DNA from: Flavobacterium sp. N1994
GTDB lineage: Bacteria; Bacteroidota; Bacteroidia; Flavobacteriales; Flavobacteriaceae
Length of the DNA stretch: 64,000 nucleotides
Reading direction: 5' to 3'
Assembly (NCBI RefSeq): GCF_025947145.1
Contig: NZ_CP109999.1
Coordinates: 434,001-498,000 of the forward strand
Both the position numbers and the translations under genes were made by a program. The notes beneath the pieces are model-generated. The model did not search any database. It had not been told where the DNA came from and worked only from the letters and a program-made list of their open reading frames with translations. How positions within the stretch are numbered: the stretch's first letter is position 1; each line of letters opens with the position of its first letter. This document shows, piece after piece, positions 8,884 through 18,362 of this stretch.

Positions 8884-9726
8884 ATGAAACCTATTTTAGA
8901 AACGATCACTATTGAAAATGCTATTCATGCCTTTGCGTTTGAAATGCCTTTTTTTGAATTCAAATGGCACTACCATCCCGAATATGAATTGACTTATATT
9001 GTCAAAGGAAAGGGTATGCGTTTAGTAGGAGATAGCTATCTACCTTTCCAATCGGGTGATTTAGTTTTGTTGGGCTCTGGAATACCCCATACTTGGGAAA
9101 GTGATTCCAATAATCAAGAGATGGTAGCCGCTGTAGTAATTCAGTTTTCAGAGAATTTCATAGAAAGTGTTATGAATAGTCAGGCTTTTTATCAAATTAA
9201 AAAACTGTTGCAATCTAGTGTTCGAGGGTTGTTTTTTCCAAATCCCCAAGCCAATGATATGGCATCACGAATGAAGCTAATTGCTAATGAAAAAGGAGTC
9301 AAACAAATTGCAGCGTTATTAAATGTATTTGACGATTTAACAAATATCAAGTGTGAAACGTTAGCCTCTTCTTTCTATGCTCCAAAGAATTCCAAAGAAA
9401 ACGAAACCCGAATAAACACCGTGTTTAATTATATAAAACAAAATGCAGCGACATCTATGTCATTAGAGCAAGCCGCGGCTTCTATTCACTTAACAACTGG
9501 CGCTTTTTGTAAATTTTTCAAGAAAATGACAGGAAAAACTTTCTCAGATTATGTGAATGAAATTAGAATTGGAAATGCCTGCACTCTTATTACTCAAACG
9601 GATAAAACAATTGCTCAAATTGCCATAGAATCGGGTTTTGAAAACCAAACCTATTTCAATAGGATATTTCTAAAAAAGAAAAATTGCACCCCAAAACAGT
9701 TCAGGATGCAATTAAATAAAGTGTAA
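8884..9726 (+). CDS. AraC-family regulator with N-terminal cupin domain
   Basis: A 280-residue regulator. The N-terminal ~100 residues form a cupin (HYHPEYELTYIVKGKG, then GDLVLLGSGIPHTW), the usual sugar-sensing half. The C-terminal ~100 residues hold two helix-turn-helix motifs (MSLEQAAASIHLTTGAFCKFFKK and TIAQIAIESGFENQTYFNRIFLKKK). It is transcribed away from the GH92-GH127 operon, with 127 bases between the two starts, so it most likely controls those hydrolases in response to a mono- or oligosaccharide. A weak TAGTTTTG -7 match lies near 8842. It ends 4 bases before a convergent gene. Confidence 0.9.
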   Translation: MKPILETITIENAIHAFAFEMPFFEFKWHYHPEYELTYIVKGKGMRLVGDSYLPFQSGDLVLLGSGIPHTWESDSNNQEMVAAVVIQFSENFIESVMNSQAFYQIKKLLQSSVRGLFFPNPQANDMASRMKLIANEKGVKQIAALLNVFDDLTNIKCETLASSFYAPKNSKENETRINTVFNYIKQNAATSMSLEQAAASIHLTTGAFCKFFKKMTGKTFSDYVNEIRIGNACTLITQTDKTIAQIAIESGFENQTYFNRIFLKKKNCTPKQFRMQLNKV

Positions 9727-9730
9727 AAAA

Positions 9731-10474
9731 TTACTTTTTATCTTGTAAAGCAAAAACTTGTTGCAATAAAGGTGAAGTTCTAGCATTGATATCGGAACGA
9801 ATGTTTTTTTCTTCAACGGCTATCATTTTAAAAACACCTTCCAAGGCTTTGTTGGTGGTATAATCTGTTAAATCTGGATTCACTTTTTTTACCAACGGTA
9901 AATTGTTGTATTTTTTAATAATGCTTGCCCAAACTTTATCGGCTCCGACTTTTGCAAAAGAACTTTTAATTACTGGATTAAATTTCGCATACAGTGGAGT
10001 AGTAGTATTGGTTTGTAAATAGGTGGTAGCCGCGCTTTCATTCCCCATCAAGATGTTTTTTGCATCGGTAAAACTCATGTTAGTTACCGCATCAACAAAG
10101 ATTGGAGTCGACTCTTTAACCGCATCTTCCGCAGCACGATTCAACAGCAACAAACCTTTATTGGCCAAAGAACTCATACCTAGTTTTCGGAGTGTTTTGT
10201 CTATGTTTTGTAATTCTTCTGGCAACAAGATTTTTACCTTGTCGTTTTTATAAAAACCATCAGTGGCCGTTAATTTAGTTACTTGTTTTTCAATCCCTTT
10301 ATTTAAGGCTTCTTTCAAGCCTCCTGCTATATCAACAGTACCTAATTTTCCATCCAATATGGATAAATCAACTGGAACTACTTTTTGGACTTCTTTTTTT
10401 AATTGATCTAATAGGCTTCCTTGAGAAAAACCCAAGGTAGGTAATAATAGGAGTAGCGTTAATTTAGTTTTCAT
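9731..10474 (-). CDS. DUF4197 domain protein, exported
   Basis: A 247-residue protein with a cleavable signal peptide (TLLLLLPTLGFSQG). The remainder matches DUF4197: a helical protein with GLKEALNKGIEK, a KILLPEEL segment, a TDAKNILMG segment and a YTTNKALEGVF block near the C-terminus. This is a widespread periplasmic family of unknown function. It has its own promoter (10500-10507), so it is independent of purU upstream. The stop is 4 bases from the convergent AraC stop. Confidence 0.85.
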   Translation of the reverse strand: MKTKLTLLLLLPTLGFSQGSLLDQLKKEVQKVVPVDLSILDGKLGTVDIAGGLKEALNKGIEKQVTKLTATDGFYKNDKVKILLPEELQNIDKTLRKLGMSSLANKGLLLLNRAAEDAVKESTPIFVDAVTNMSFTDAKNILMGNESAATTYLQTNTTTPLYAKFNPVIKSSFAKVGADKVWASIIKKYNNLPLVKKVNPDLTDYTTNKALEGVFKMIAVEEKNIRSDINARTSPLLQQVFALQDKK

Positions 10475-10499
10475 AAGTGTAATTTTTTTTAAGAAGTAG

Positions 10500-10507
10500 C
10501 AAAAATA
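10500..10507 (-). promoter_or_regulatory. -7 box for the DUF4197 gene
   Basis: Minus-strand TATTTTTG is an exact TAnnTTTG match, 26 bases before the start codon at 10474. No convincing -33 element was found. Confidence 0.45.
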
Positions 10508-10523
10508 AGGCCAAAAAATAATT

Positions 10524-11378
10524 TTAGGAAAAAACTACGGTCTTATTATTGTAAACCATCGTTTTTCTTTCAGCATGCAATTTGATGGCTCTAGCCAAAA
10601 CCATACGCTCCAAATCTTTCCCTTTCATGATAAAATCTTCAATAGAGTGACTATGGGTTACTCGGGTAATATCTTGCTCAATAATAGGGCCTTCATCCAA
10701 TTCTTCGGTAACATAATGACTAGTAGCGCCAATAATTTTAACGCCTCTGTTAAATGCCGAATGATAAGGTTTCGCCCCAGGAAATGCAGGAAGAAACGAA
10801 TGATGAATATTAATAATTTTATTTTGATACAAAGCAATCAAATTAGGGGTAATAATCTGCATGTACCGAGCCAGAACGATAAAGTCTATTTGGTATTTTT
10901 CTAAAACGGCTATCTGTTCCTTTTCACCACTTTCTTTAGTTTCTTTGGTAAAAGGAATATGATGAAACGGAATCGAAAATCGTGCAGCAACCGAACTCAA
11001 ATCATGGTGATTGCTAATGATAATCGGAATCTCGATAGGCAATTCTCCTGTGCTGTAGCGCGAAAGAATGTCATACAAACAATGATCGTATTTTGAAACA
11101 AAAATAGCCATCCGTGGTTTACGTTCTTGCAGTTGAATAGACCATGACATCGAAAAAGGATTCGCTAAATTTTTCGAAAAATTATCCTTGATGGTATCCA
11201 AATTAAAATGGTCTTTAGCAAACTCACATTCCAGTCGCATAAAGAAAACATCTTGGTCACTATCAACATGTTGGTCTAGGTAAATGATATTTCCTCCAAT
11301 AGAAGCAATATAATTAGTAACCGCGGCTATAATTCCCTTTTGATCACTACAATGGATGAGGATGACAATTTTATTCAT
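10524..11378 (-). CDS. purU: Formyltetrahydrofolate deformylase
   Basis: Hydrolyses 10-formyl-THF to formate and THF, balancing one-carbon pools and feeding formate to purine synthesis. The 284-residue protein has an N-terminal ACT regulatory domain (ILIHCSDQKGIIAAVTNYI) over about 80 residues, then a formyltransferase domain with YMQIITPNLIALYQNKIINIHHSFLPAF. The catalytic Asn-His-Asp set is recognisable: NIHHS, then GATSHYVTEELDEGPII. Length is normal for the family. A -7 box lies upstream at 11408-11415, and the next gene is divergent, so purU is probably monocistronic. Confidence 0.95.
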   Translation of the reverse strand: MNKIVILIHCSDQKGIIAAVTNYIASIGGNIIYLDQHVDSDQDVFFMRLECEFAKDHFNLDTIKDNFSKNLANPFSMSWSIQLQERKPRMAIFVSKYDHCLYDILSRYSTGELPIEIPIIISNHHDLSSVAARFSIPFHHIPFTKETKESGEKEQIAVLEKYQIDFIVLARYMQIITPNLIALYQNKIINIHHSFLPAFPGAKPYHSAFNRGVKIIGATSHYVTEELDEGPIIEQDITRVTHSHSIEDFIMKGKDLERMVLARAIKLHAERKTMVYNNKTVVFS

Positions 11379-11407
11379 TTGATAATAAAGTAGCTATTTC
11401 TTAAATT

Positions 11408-11415
11408 CAAATCTA
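11408..11415 (-). promoter_or_regulatory. -7 box for purU
   Basis: Minus-strand TAGATTTG matches TAnnTTTG, giving a 5' leader of roughly 25 nt before the purU ATG at 11378. Confidence 0.45.
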
Positions 11416-11530
11416 AACTTAATTTGATTAGTTTTTTAGTTAAAACTTATTTTTATGTTTTGTTTCATTTAATAGGCGTTTTTTTGAAAAATCCGTAAAT
11501 TGCGTCCTCAAAATACACACTTATTTAACA

Positions 11531-14500
11531 ATGGTTCAAGAACAACCCTATATTCCAAAAAACAAAGTAAGAATTGTTACCGCCGCTTCTCTTTTTGACG
11601 GACACGATGCAGCCATCAACATCATGCGTAGAATTATCCAGTCAACAGGTGTAGAAGTGATACATCTAGGTCATGATAGAAGCGTAGAAGAGGTAGTAAA
11701 TACTGCCATTCAAGAAGATGCTAATGCGATTGCCATGACTTCCTATCAAGGAGGACACAATGAGTATTTCAAATACATGTTCGATTTGTTAAAGGAAAAA
11801 GGCGCTGGTCACATCAAGATTTTTGGTGGTGGTGGGGGTGTAATTTTGCCAAGCGAAATAGCCGAATTACAAGCCTACGGAATTACCAGAATATATTCTC
11901 CTGATGATGGTCGAGCCATGGGATTACAAGGAATGATTAACGATTTAGTAAAACAATCGGATTATCCTATTGGAGACCAATTAAACGGAGAGTTAAAACA
12001 TATAGAAGATAAAAACCCAACAGCCATAGCAAGATTAATTTCGGCTGCCGAAAATTTCCCAGAAATTGCCAAACCTGTTTTTGACGATATTCATACTAGA
12101 AATGAAACCTCAAAAATACCAGTACTTGGAATTACAGGAACTGGTGGAGCGGGGAAGTCTTCCTTAGTAGATGAATTAGTACGTCGTTTTCTAATCGATT
12201 TCCCAGAAAAAACTATCGGATTAATTTCCGTAGACCCATCCAAACGTAAAACAGGAGGTGCTTTATTGGGAGATAGAATTCGTATGAACGCCATCAACAA
12301 TCCTAGAGTATACATGCGTTCTTTGGCTACACGTCAGTCTAATTTGGCTTTATCTAAATATGTTGCCGAAGCTATTCAAGTACTAAAGGCAGCCAAATAT
12401 GATATCATCATTCTGGAAACTTCTGGAATTGGTCAGAGTGATACTGAAATCATGGATCATTCGGATGTTTCACTTTACGTAATGACGCCTGAATTTGGGG
12501 CTGCCACTCAATTAGAAAAAATTGATATGCTTGACTTTGCCGACTTAGTAGCTATCAATAAATTCGACAAACGCGGCGCTTTAGATGCCATTCGCGATGT
12601 AAAAAAACAATACCAACGCAATCACAATCTATGGGATACTAACCCAGATGATATGCCGGTTATAGGAACCATCGCTTCACAATTCAATGATCCCGGAATG
12701 AACACGCTCTACAAAAGAGTCATGGATAAAATTGTGGAAAGAACGGGAGCCGATTTAAAATCGACTTTCACCATCACTCGTGAAATGAGTGAAAAGGTAT
12801 TTGTAATTCCACCACACAGAACAAGATATTTATCAGAGATTGCAGAGAATAATCGCAAGTACGATGAAACGGTTTTAACACAAGTAGAGGTAGCACAAAA
12901 GTTATACGGCATCTATAAAACCATCGAATCGGTAAACAAAAAAGCACCCGCTTTTGATAAAGCAAGTATTGATGCTAATACTTTGAATTTCAATGAAGAT
13001 AACAAAGACTTTCTAAACCTATTAGTTAAAGAGTTTGACCGAGTAAAAATGAATCTCGATCCCTTCAATTGGGAAATAATTCTAACTTGGAATGACAAGG
13101 TAAACAAATATAAAAATCCAGTTTATAGCTTTAAAGTTCGTGACAAGGAAATCAAAATCCAAACCCACACCGAAAGCTTATCGCACTCGCAAATCCCAAA
13201 AATAGCCTTGCCTAAATACCAAGCTTGGGGCGATATTTTAAAATGGAACTTACAAGAAAATGTGCCTGGAGAATTCCCTTTTGCCTCAGGATTATATCCG
13301 TTCAAACGAGAAGGGGAAGACCCATCAAGAATGTTTGCTGGAGAGGGTGGACCAGAACGTACCAACAAACGTTTCCATTACGTGAGCGCAGGATTGCCTG
13401 CCAAAAGGTTATCAACTGCTTTCGATAGTGTAACGTTATACGGCAACGATCCTGATTTACGTCCAGATATTTATGGTAAAATCGGAAATGCCGGCGTTTC
13501 TATTTGTTGCTTAGATGATGCTAAGAAATTATATTCTGGTTTCGATTTAAGTCATCCACTAACTTCAGTGAGTATGACTATTAACGGTCCGGCGCCGATG
13601 TTATTGGGATTCTTTATGAATGCGGCCATCGACCAAAACTGCGAAAAATACATAGTAGAAAATAATCTTCAAGTAGAAGTAGAAGAAAGAATCAATGAAA
13701 TCTACAAGAAAAAAGGACTCACAAGACCCAAATACAATGGCGAGTTACCAGAAGGAAATAACGGACTAGGATTAATGTTGCTAGGCGTTACAGGAGATCA
13801 AGTATTACCAAAAGAAGTCTATCAAGATATTAAAATTAAAACCTTATCCCAAGTTAGAGGTACCGTTCAAGCCGATATTTTAAAAGAAGACCAAGCCCAA
13901 AATACTTGTATCTTCTCTACCGAATTTGCTTTGCGTTTAATGGGTGACGTACAAGAATATTTTATTCAGAAGAACGTACGTAATTTCTATTCGGTTTCTA
14001 TTTCGGGATATCATATTGCCGAAGCTGGTGCTAATCCAATTACCCAGTTAGCATTTACTTTATCCAATGGTTTCACTTACGTGGAATATTATCTAAGTCG
14101 TGGCATGAACATCAACGATTTCGGACCCAACTTATCGTTCTTCTTCTCTAACGGAGTTGACCCAGAATACGCAGTAATCGGAAGAGTAGCACGTAAGATA
14201 TGGGCGAAAGCCATGAAAAATAAATACGGAGCCAACGAAAGAGCACAGATGTTGAAATACCACATCCAAACTTCTGGACGTTCGTTACACGCTCAGGAAA
14301 TCGATTTCAATGATATCCGTACGACTTTGCAAGCGTTATATGCTATTTATGACAACTGTAATTCATTGCACACTAACGCTTACGATGAAGCCATTACAAC
14401 CCCTACAGAAGAAAGTGTACGTCGTGCTATGGCCATCCAGTTAATCATCAACAAAGAGTTAGGATTAGCCAAAAACGAAAACCCAATCCAAGGCTCCTTC

Positions 14501-14956
14501 ATTATAGAAGAACTAACTGATTTAGTAGAAGACGCCGTATTACAAGAATTCGACCGCATCACAGAACGCGGTGGAGTGCTAGGCGCCATGGAAACCATGT
14601 ACCAAAGAAGTAAAATACAAGAAGAAAGTTTGTATTACGAAACCTTAAAACACACAGGGGAATTCCCAATCATTGGAGTAAACACTTTCCTAAGTTCTAA
14701 AGGCTCTCCAACGGTCTTACCAGCCGAAGTAATTCGTGCCACTGAAGAAGAGAAACAATTCCAAATCCAAACCTTACACAACCTCCACAAAGCCAATGGT
14801 GACAAAGAAAAGGAACAAATAGAACTGCTTCAAAACGCCGCCATCAAAAACGAAAACATTTTTGAACTCCTAATGGATGCTACTAAATATTGTTCGTTGG
14901 GGCAAATCACTGCTGGACTATTTGAAGTAGGAGGGCAGTATAGAAGAAATATGTAA
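11531..14956 (+). CDS. icmF: Fused B12-dependent acyl-CoA mutase with GTPase chaperone (IcmF, isobutyryl-CoA mutase type)
   Basis: A 1141-residue cytoplasmic enzyme that interconverts branched and linear acyl-CoAs using adenosylcobalamin. The domain order is that of IcmF. First is a B12-binding domain (about 1-150, with the DGH motif at 23-25 and His25 as cobalt ligand). Next is a G3E-type GTPase (Walker A near 200-211, NKFD near 350) acting as cofactor-loading chaperone, then a linker, then the mutase barrel (about 520-1141). Methylmalonyl-CoA mutase uses a Tyr and an Arg to hold the carboxylate, whereas IcmF has Phe and Gln. The motif equivalent to VRNT reads AQNT (Gln790), and Phe591 in YPFKRE fits the other site. 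I therefore reject methylmalonyl-CoA mutase. A segment of about 80 residues (roughly 705-785) is longer than in the canonical mutase. Confidence 0.9.
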   Translation: MVQEQPYIPKNKVRIVTAASLFDGHDAAINIMRRIIQSTGVEVIHLGHDRSVEEVVNTAIQEDANAIAMTSYQGGHNEYFKYMFDLLKEKGAGHIKIFGGGGGVILPSEIAELQAYGITRIYSPDDGRAMGLQGMINDLVKQSDYPIGDQLNGELKHIEDKNPTAIARLISAAENFPEIAKPVFDDIHTRNETSKIPVLGITGTGGAGKSSLVDELVRRFLIDFPEKTIGLISVDPSKRKTGGALLGDRIRMNAINNPRVYMRSLATRQSNLALSKYVAEAIQVLKAAKYDIIILETSGIGQSDTEIMDHSDVSLYVMTPEFGAATQLEKIDMLDFADLVAINKFDKRGALDAIRDVKKQYQRNHNLWDTNPDDMPVIGTIASQFNDPGMNTLYKRVMDKIVERTGADLKSTFTITREMSEKVFVIPPHRTRYLSEIAENNRKYDETVLTQVEVAQKLYGIYKTIESVNKKAPAFDKASIDANTLNFNEDNKDFLNLLVKEFDRVKMNLDPFNWEIILTWNDKVNKYKNPVYSFKVRDKEIKIQTHTESLSHSQIPKIALPKYQAWGDILKWNLQENVPGEFPFASGLYPFKREGEDPSRMFAGEGGPERTNKRFHYVSAGLPAKRLSTAFDSVTLYGNDPDLRPDIYGKIGNAGVSICCLDDAKKLYSGFDLSHPLTSVSMTINGPAPMLLGFFMNAAIDQNCEKYIVENNLQVEVEERINEIYKKKGLTRPKYNGELPEGNNGLGLMLLGVTGDQVLPKEVYQDIKIKTLSQVRGTVQADILKEDQAQNTCIFSTEFALRLMGDVQEYFIQKNVRNFYSVSISGYHIAEAGANPITQLAFTLSNGFTYVEYYLSRGMNINDFGPNLSFFFSNGVDPEYAVIGRVARKIWAKAMKNKYGANERAQMLKYHIQTSGRSLHAQEIDFNDIRTTLQALYAIYDNCNSLHTNAYDEAITTPTEESVRRAMAIQLIINKELGLAKNENPIQGSFIIEELTDLVEDAVLQEFDRITERGGVLGAMETMYQRSKIQEESLYYETLKHTGEFPIIGVNTFLSSKGSPTVLPAEVIRATEEEKQFQIQTLHNLHKANGDKEKEQIELLQNAAIKNENIFELLMDATKYCSLGQITAGLFEVGGQYRRNM

Positions 14957-15000
14957 GCAGGCACTGTTTTCCAACAAAGTTGGGGACTTAGTGTTCGCTT

Positions 15001-15058
15001 ATCCCGATGAATATCGGGATCTATAGAAAAAAACCTCACTGCTATGTGAGGTTTTTTT
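15001..15058 (+). terminator. Two hairpins, the second a strong terminator, after icmF
   Basis: ATCCCGAT and ATCGGGAT form a perfect hairpin at 15001-15020. It is followed by AACCTCAC and GTGAGGTT flanked by seven A and seven T at 15027-15058. The second is a classical intrinsic terminator that works in both directions between icmF and the convergent DUF4139 gene. Confidence 0.85.
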
Positions 15059-15060
15059 GT

Positions 15061-16917
15061 TTATAAATTTATGGTTTTATTCTTTGGATATTTAACCTGA
15101 TATCCCAATTGTTTTTTGACAGCTTGTTTTGATGGAATAGGTAACTGCCAATATAAAATCCCTGTTTTTTCATCATATGTAGCCCCATCAATATTTTCTT
15201 TTTCTACTTTGATTTCTTTATTTTCACTTATTGGAATGCGATCAAAGATTTTTACACTAATATCATTTGGTTTATTATTTCTTGTAGTGATTTCATAATT
15301 ACGGTCTATGATTCTTGTACCACCCAAAAATGATTTGTCTTTAGTGTTATTTAATTGTTTGCGTTCAATAATTAAATTGCTATCAACTCCCATTGAAATA
15401 ACTAATTCTTCCTCGGTTTGATAAGGATTAATATAAGTAGTTCCTGCATAACTTCCTTCTGTATATATACTGGCATCTCCAGGTAATAAATCGTATTTGT
15501 TCCAATCTTTTACTTTAGCTGTCAAGAATACATTTTCACTCAATACGGGTGCCGAATAATATTCAAACTCGGCTGGAATGATAAAATTATCAATTTCAAT
15601 TATAGAGGGGGTATCAAGTGAAGGAATAGAATAATTCTTTTTTATTTTAAAAGTTACACTATTCATAATAATTTCTTTTTCATCACCTGAACCAGTTGTT
15701 ATTACTTCTTTTTTAGCCTCAATTTCATCTGATTCGATGTCTGATTTTTTATATGCCATAACAACTACTTCTTGTAGTTTAGCTCCATCTTCTTTCAGAA
15801 CAACATTCATATTGCCACTATATATAGGGATGGTCTTAGTTTCCATACCAATAAAAGAAAACTCCAATTCTTTACCATTAGGTATCTTTAAAGAATATCT
15901 TCCATTGAAATCGGTTTGCGTTCCTATGTTAGTTCCTTTTATTAGTACATTTACTCCAGGTATAGGACCCGATTTGTCTGTGACAATTCCGGAAACTTCT
16001 TTAACCATAGGGTTGTAAACATAATTTTCTCGATCATTATCTTTACTTCTTTGGTAAGCATAAGGATTGATATAGTTTAAATATTGAGGTTCTAAATTAG
16101 GTTTATCATTATTGTAATTAGGATTACCCGTTGACAAGGTTAATTTGATATCATTCCAATCTTCTCCTGAATTCTGATATACTTGTGCTTTATAAGCAAA
16201 TTGCAAAGCATCTTTAGAATTCTTGGCTTTTATTTCATACGATGGAACCCAACCCGATCCAGTCACAATATATTTAAGTATTAAATTGAGTGCAATGGCT
16301 TCATTAGGATTGTCCAATTTCACAATGATTTCCCCTTTTTGTTCATAAGCATCTCCAGTCATTTTCTGAAAATCTTGTTGCATAGCTTTTACATCAGAGT
16401 TCAAAAGTTGTATTTTTTCATTAGTATCATAAATTTCCATTTTGATTATTGGAACTCTTTCTCTGTAATGCTTAGAATGAGATATTATTTTGTCGATTGT
16501 TGCTGCCTGTTGATTACTCCCTAAATTTTTATTTAGTGATAATATTGATTCTTCTTCTTCAAGCCCTTTGATATTATTTTGTAATATGGCTATTTCTCTA
16601 AGTTTAGCATTTATTTGATTTTTTAAATTTTTAATTTTATCAGTCAACTCTCTTTTAGGAAATGAATTTACTTCAAAACCTATAGAAAGAATAGAAACCT
16701 CTTTTAATCCGCTAATTTGTATAGTGTTTTGAGTAACAAACTGAGATACATCAGTGATTCTTAATACAGAACTTCCTTTTGGAATAGTAGCCGAAACATC
16801 AGAAGTTATTTGTGCTCCATTGGTATAAACAATTACCTCTCTTGGTGTGGCTTTAGTTTTAAGTTCAGTGGCAAAAGCAACAGATGAACATAAGAGGAAT
16901 ATAATGATTTTTTTCAT
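15061..16917 (-). CDS. DUF4139 / MuiA-like protein with inserted carboxypeptidase-regulatory-like domain
   Basis: A 618-residue exported protein. It has a signal peptide (IIIFLLCSSVAFATE), the DUF4140 N-terminal domain (REVIVYTNGAQITSDVSATIPKG), a coiled coil around 95-185, and a C-terminal DUF4139 domain ending in GYQVKYP. Between them, at roughly 300-395, lies a beta-sandwich of CarboxypepD_reg-like type: VSGIVTDKSGPIPGVNVLIKG, then TQTDFNGRYSL, ending in LQEVVVMAY. Such a domain and ending are normally found at the front of SusC/TonB-dependent receptors. I chose ATG 16917 because an upstream in-frame start at 16953 overlaps a -7 box. Family function is unknown (mucoidy inhibitor homologues). 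Monocistronic. Confidence 0.85.
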   Translation of the reverse strand: MKKIIIFLLCSSVAFATELKTKATPREVIVYTNGAQITSDVSATIPKGSSVLRITDVSQFVTQNTIQISGLKEVSILSIGFEVNSFPKRELTDKIKNLKNQINAKLREIAILQNNIKGLEEEESILSLNKNLGSNQQAATIDKIISHSKHYRERVPIIKMEIYDTNEKIQLLNSDVKAMQQDFQKMTGDAYEQKGEIIVKLDNPNEAIALNLILKYIVTGSGWVPSYEIKAKNSKDALQFAYKAQVYQNSGEDWNDIKLTLSTGNPNYNNDKPNLEPQYLNYINPYAYQRSKDNDRENYVYNPMVKEVSGIVTDKSGPIPGVNVLIKGTNIGTQTDFNGRYSLKIPNGKELEFSFIGMETKTIPIYSGNMNVVLKEDGAKLQEVVVMAYKKSDIESDEIEAKKEVITTGSGDEKEIIMNSVTFKIKKNYSIPSLDTPSIIEIDNFIIPAEFEYYSAPVLSENVFLTAKVKDWNKYDLLPGDASIYTEGSYAGTTYINPYQTEEELVISMGVDSNLIIERKQLNNTKDKSFLGGTRIIDRNYEITTRNNKPNDISVKIFDRIPISENKEIKVEKENIDGATYDEKTGILYWQLPIPSKQAVKKQLGYQVKYPKNKTINL

Positions 16918-16950
16918 CGGGAAATCGTGAATTAAGGTTCTCAGTAAAGT

Positions 16951-16958
16951 CAAAGATA
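16951..16958 (-). promoter_or_regulatory. -7 box for the DUF4139 gene
   Basis: Minus-strand TATCTTTG matches TAnnTTTG and lies 33 bases before ATG 16917. It supports that start over the upstream one. Confidence 0.5.
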
Positions 16959-17027
16959 TAAAACAATTAGTAATTTTTGATATACAGTAAATGACTATTT
17001 TTAAGAATAATCTCTAAAATAATTTCA

Positions 17028-17035
17028 TATGTTTG
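17028..17035 (+). promoter_or_regulatory. -7 box for the GyrI-like gene
   Basis: TATGTTTG is an exact TAnnTTTG match, 27 bases before ATG 17063. It overlaps the alternative TTG start at 17033, which is therefore unlikely to be translated. Confidence 0.5.
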
Positions 17036-17062
17036 TTACTGTTTTTTATAAAGGTTAACACT

Positions 17063-17533
17063 ATGCACCCCACCATAAAAACCCACCCCAAAACAACCCT
17101 CCTCGGTAACCGCCAAACCATGACCTTTGCCGAAGACAAAACCTTTTTGCTTTGGAACAGTTTCATGCCACGCCGCAACGAAATTCAAAATAGGTTAGGA
17201 GAGGAGTTATACAATGTAGTAATCTATCCAAAAGACTTTGACTTTAGCCCCAATACGCCTTTTGAAAAATGGGCAACAGCACCAGTAACAGAAGGAACTT
17301 CAATTCCACAAGGTATGGAAACGCTAACCATCCCAGAAGGACTCTACGCAGTATTCCTCTACAAAGGAAACAACACCGAAGCAACCGCTTTTTTCAAAGC
17401 CATTTTCACCGAATGGTTACCAGCCTCAGGGTATAAATTAGACAACCGTCCTCACTTCGAAATCTTAGGAGACAAATTCAAAAACAACGACCCCAACTCA
17501 CAAGAAGAAGTCTGGATTCCAATAAAACTCTGA
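17063..17533 (+). CDS. GyrI-like small-molecule-binding domain protein
   Basis: A 156-residue stand-alone protein of the GyrI-like/AraC effector-binding (SHS2) fold. TKTHPKTTLLG-like opening strand, then LWNSFMPRRNEIQNR, FEKWATAPV, IPEGLYAVFLYKG, WLPASGYKLDNRPHFEILG and a C-terminal EEVWIPIK follow the family order closely. The strictly placed Glu near the end (HFEILG) and the final IPI strand are present. Such proteins bind small ligands or cyclopropanoid/acyl compounds. Here there is no attached DNA-binding domain. The gene is alone, with its own -7 box, and faces a convergent membrane-protein gene across a repeat-bearing spacer. Confidence 0.8.
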   Translation: MHPTIKTHPKTTLLGNRQTMTFAEDKTFLLWNSFMPRRNEIQNRLGEELYNVVIYPKDFDFSPNTPFEKWATAPVTEGTSIPQGMETLTIPEGLYAVFLYKGNNTEATAFFKAIFTEWLPASGYKLDNRPHFEILGDKFKNNDPNSQEEVWIPIKL

Positions 17534-17581
17534 TCTTTTTCTTGTCTATTGTTTCTTTTCTCTAGATTGCTTCTTACTTGC

Positions 17582-17640
17582 CATCAAAGTGCTATCAAAG
17601 TGCTGTCAAAGTGCTGTCAAAGTGCTGCAAGGTGCCGCAA
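17582..17640 (+). repeat. Degenerate 11-bp intergenic tandem array
   Basis: Four near-identical 11-bp units built on TGTCAAAGTGC run from 17582 to 17625, followed by a diverged fifth unit (TGCAAGGTGCC). It sits between two convergent genes, 48 bases past the GyrI-like stop codon, and is followed at once by a separate hairpin at 17651-17673. The 11-bp unit is about one DNA helical turn. Confidence 0.85.
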
Positions 17641-17650
17641 CGAGAAATTA

Positions 17651-17673
17651 TATTGCCATAACTTGTGGCAATA
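17651..17673. other. Intergenic hairpin next to the 11-bp array
   Basis: TATTGCCA (17651-17658) and TGGCAATA (17666-17673) form a perfect 8-bp stem around a 7-base loop. There is no T-run on either side, so it is not a typical intrinsic terminator. It may still block or stabilise 3' ends between the two convergent genes. Confidence 0.55.
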
Positions 17674-17733
17674 AGGAAATAATCTAGAAAGATTTTGTAG
17701 TAGAAAAAACGATTTACTTAAAGAAGAACTTTA

Positions 17734-17952
17734 TTATTTTTTAGTAATACTATAAATCCCCGCACCAAAGGCTACAACTCCTATCGCTAAATAAAAATAA
17801 CCTTCGCGTTGCCCAGTTGGGTTAGAAGCATCTATACTTAGTCCTAATACTTTAACTTGGTTACTGTTTTCATTAACTTTAGTAAAGCCATAGTAACATA
17901 ATCCAACGCCTAAACCAATCAAAAGAATGCCAATAATTTGTGTTGTTTTCAT
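17734..17952 (-). CDS. Small two-helix membrane protein (DUF3185-like)
   Basis: A 72-residue protein with a hydrophobic helix at about 5-22 (IIGILLIGLGVGLCYYGF), a short polar loop with GQREGY, and a second glycine-rich helix at about 50-68 (YFYLAIGVVAFGAGIYSI). The pattern of helix, variable loop and glycine-rich helix resembles the DUF3185 family. Function unknown. It is transcribed leftward; the upstream neighbour in the same direction is a 47-residue gene about 64 bases away. Confidence 0.6.
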   Translation of the reverse strand: MKTTQIIGILLIGLGVGLCYYGFTKVNENSNQVKVLGLSIDASNPTGQREGYFYLAIGVVAFGAGIYSITKK

Positions 17953-18016
17953 CCCATAAAAGTAACCAATCCATTAGGGCTTGTCTTATACAACTCTATA
18001 TAATTATTGCAAAATT

Positions 18017-18160
18017 CTAGGAGTTTTTAGAATCGTTAAACTTTTTTACAATCGCTTTTAATTGCTCTGCACGAACTTGCTCTTTTGTTTTAGCCTTATC
18101 CTGAGCCTTATGAAGTTTGTCGTTATGTGCTTTTATGTTTTTAGCATTATTTCTTCCCAT
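18017..18160 (-). CDS. Small basic, lysine-rich hypothetical protein (47 aa)
   Basis: A short open frame from ATG 18160 to TAG 18017. The product starts MGRNNAKNIKAHNDKLHKAQ and continues with a highly charged, helix-prone stretch ending in KKFNDSKNS. It is rich in Lys, Asn and Ala and has no membrane segment or signal peptide. The composition is what one expects of a translated small protein rather than random AT-rich DNA, and proteins with this opening occur in flavobacteria as far as I recall. The role is unknown; RNA or DNA binding would fit the charge. It is in line with the small membrane protein gene downstream. Confidence 0.55.
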   Translation of the reverse strand: MGRNNAKNIKAHNDKLHKAQDKAKTKEQVRAEQLKAIVKKFNDSKNS

Positions 18161-18362
18161 ACGGTAAATGTATAAAATTTTGTTAAATTATAAACTATGG
18201 AAAATGGGATAGTAAACGAAAGAATAGCAGTATTTATGGGGTTTCAACTCGGTTCTTAATTCTCAAAAAGGACTATTTTATAATGGGCCACGATACTTTT
18301 CCAAAAAAATGGCACAACTATTGAAAGGTGATAATCAACATTAATCATTAAATTATAACATC

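Noticed and set aside
11531..14956. Methylmalonyl-CoA mutase
   Set aside because: The fused GTPase and the Gln at the position of the MCM Arg (AQNT for VRNT) fit IcmF better.
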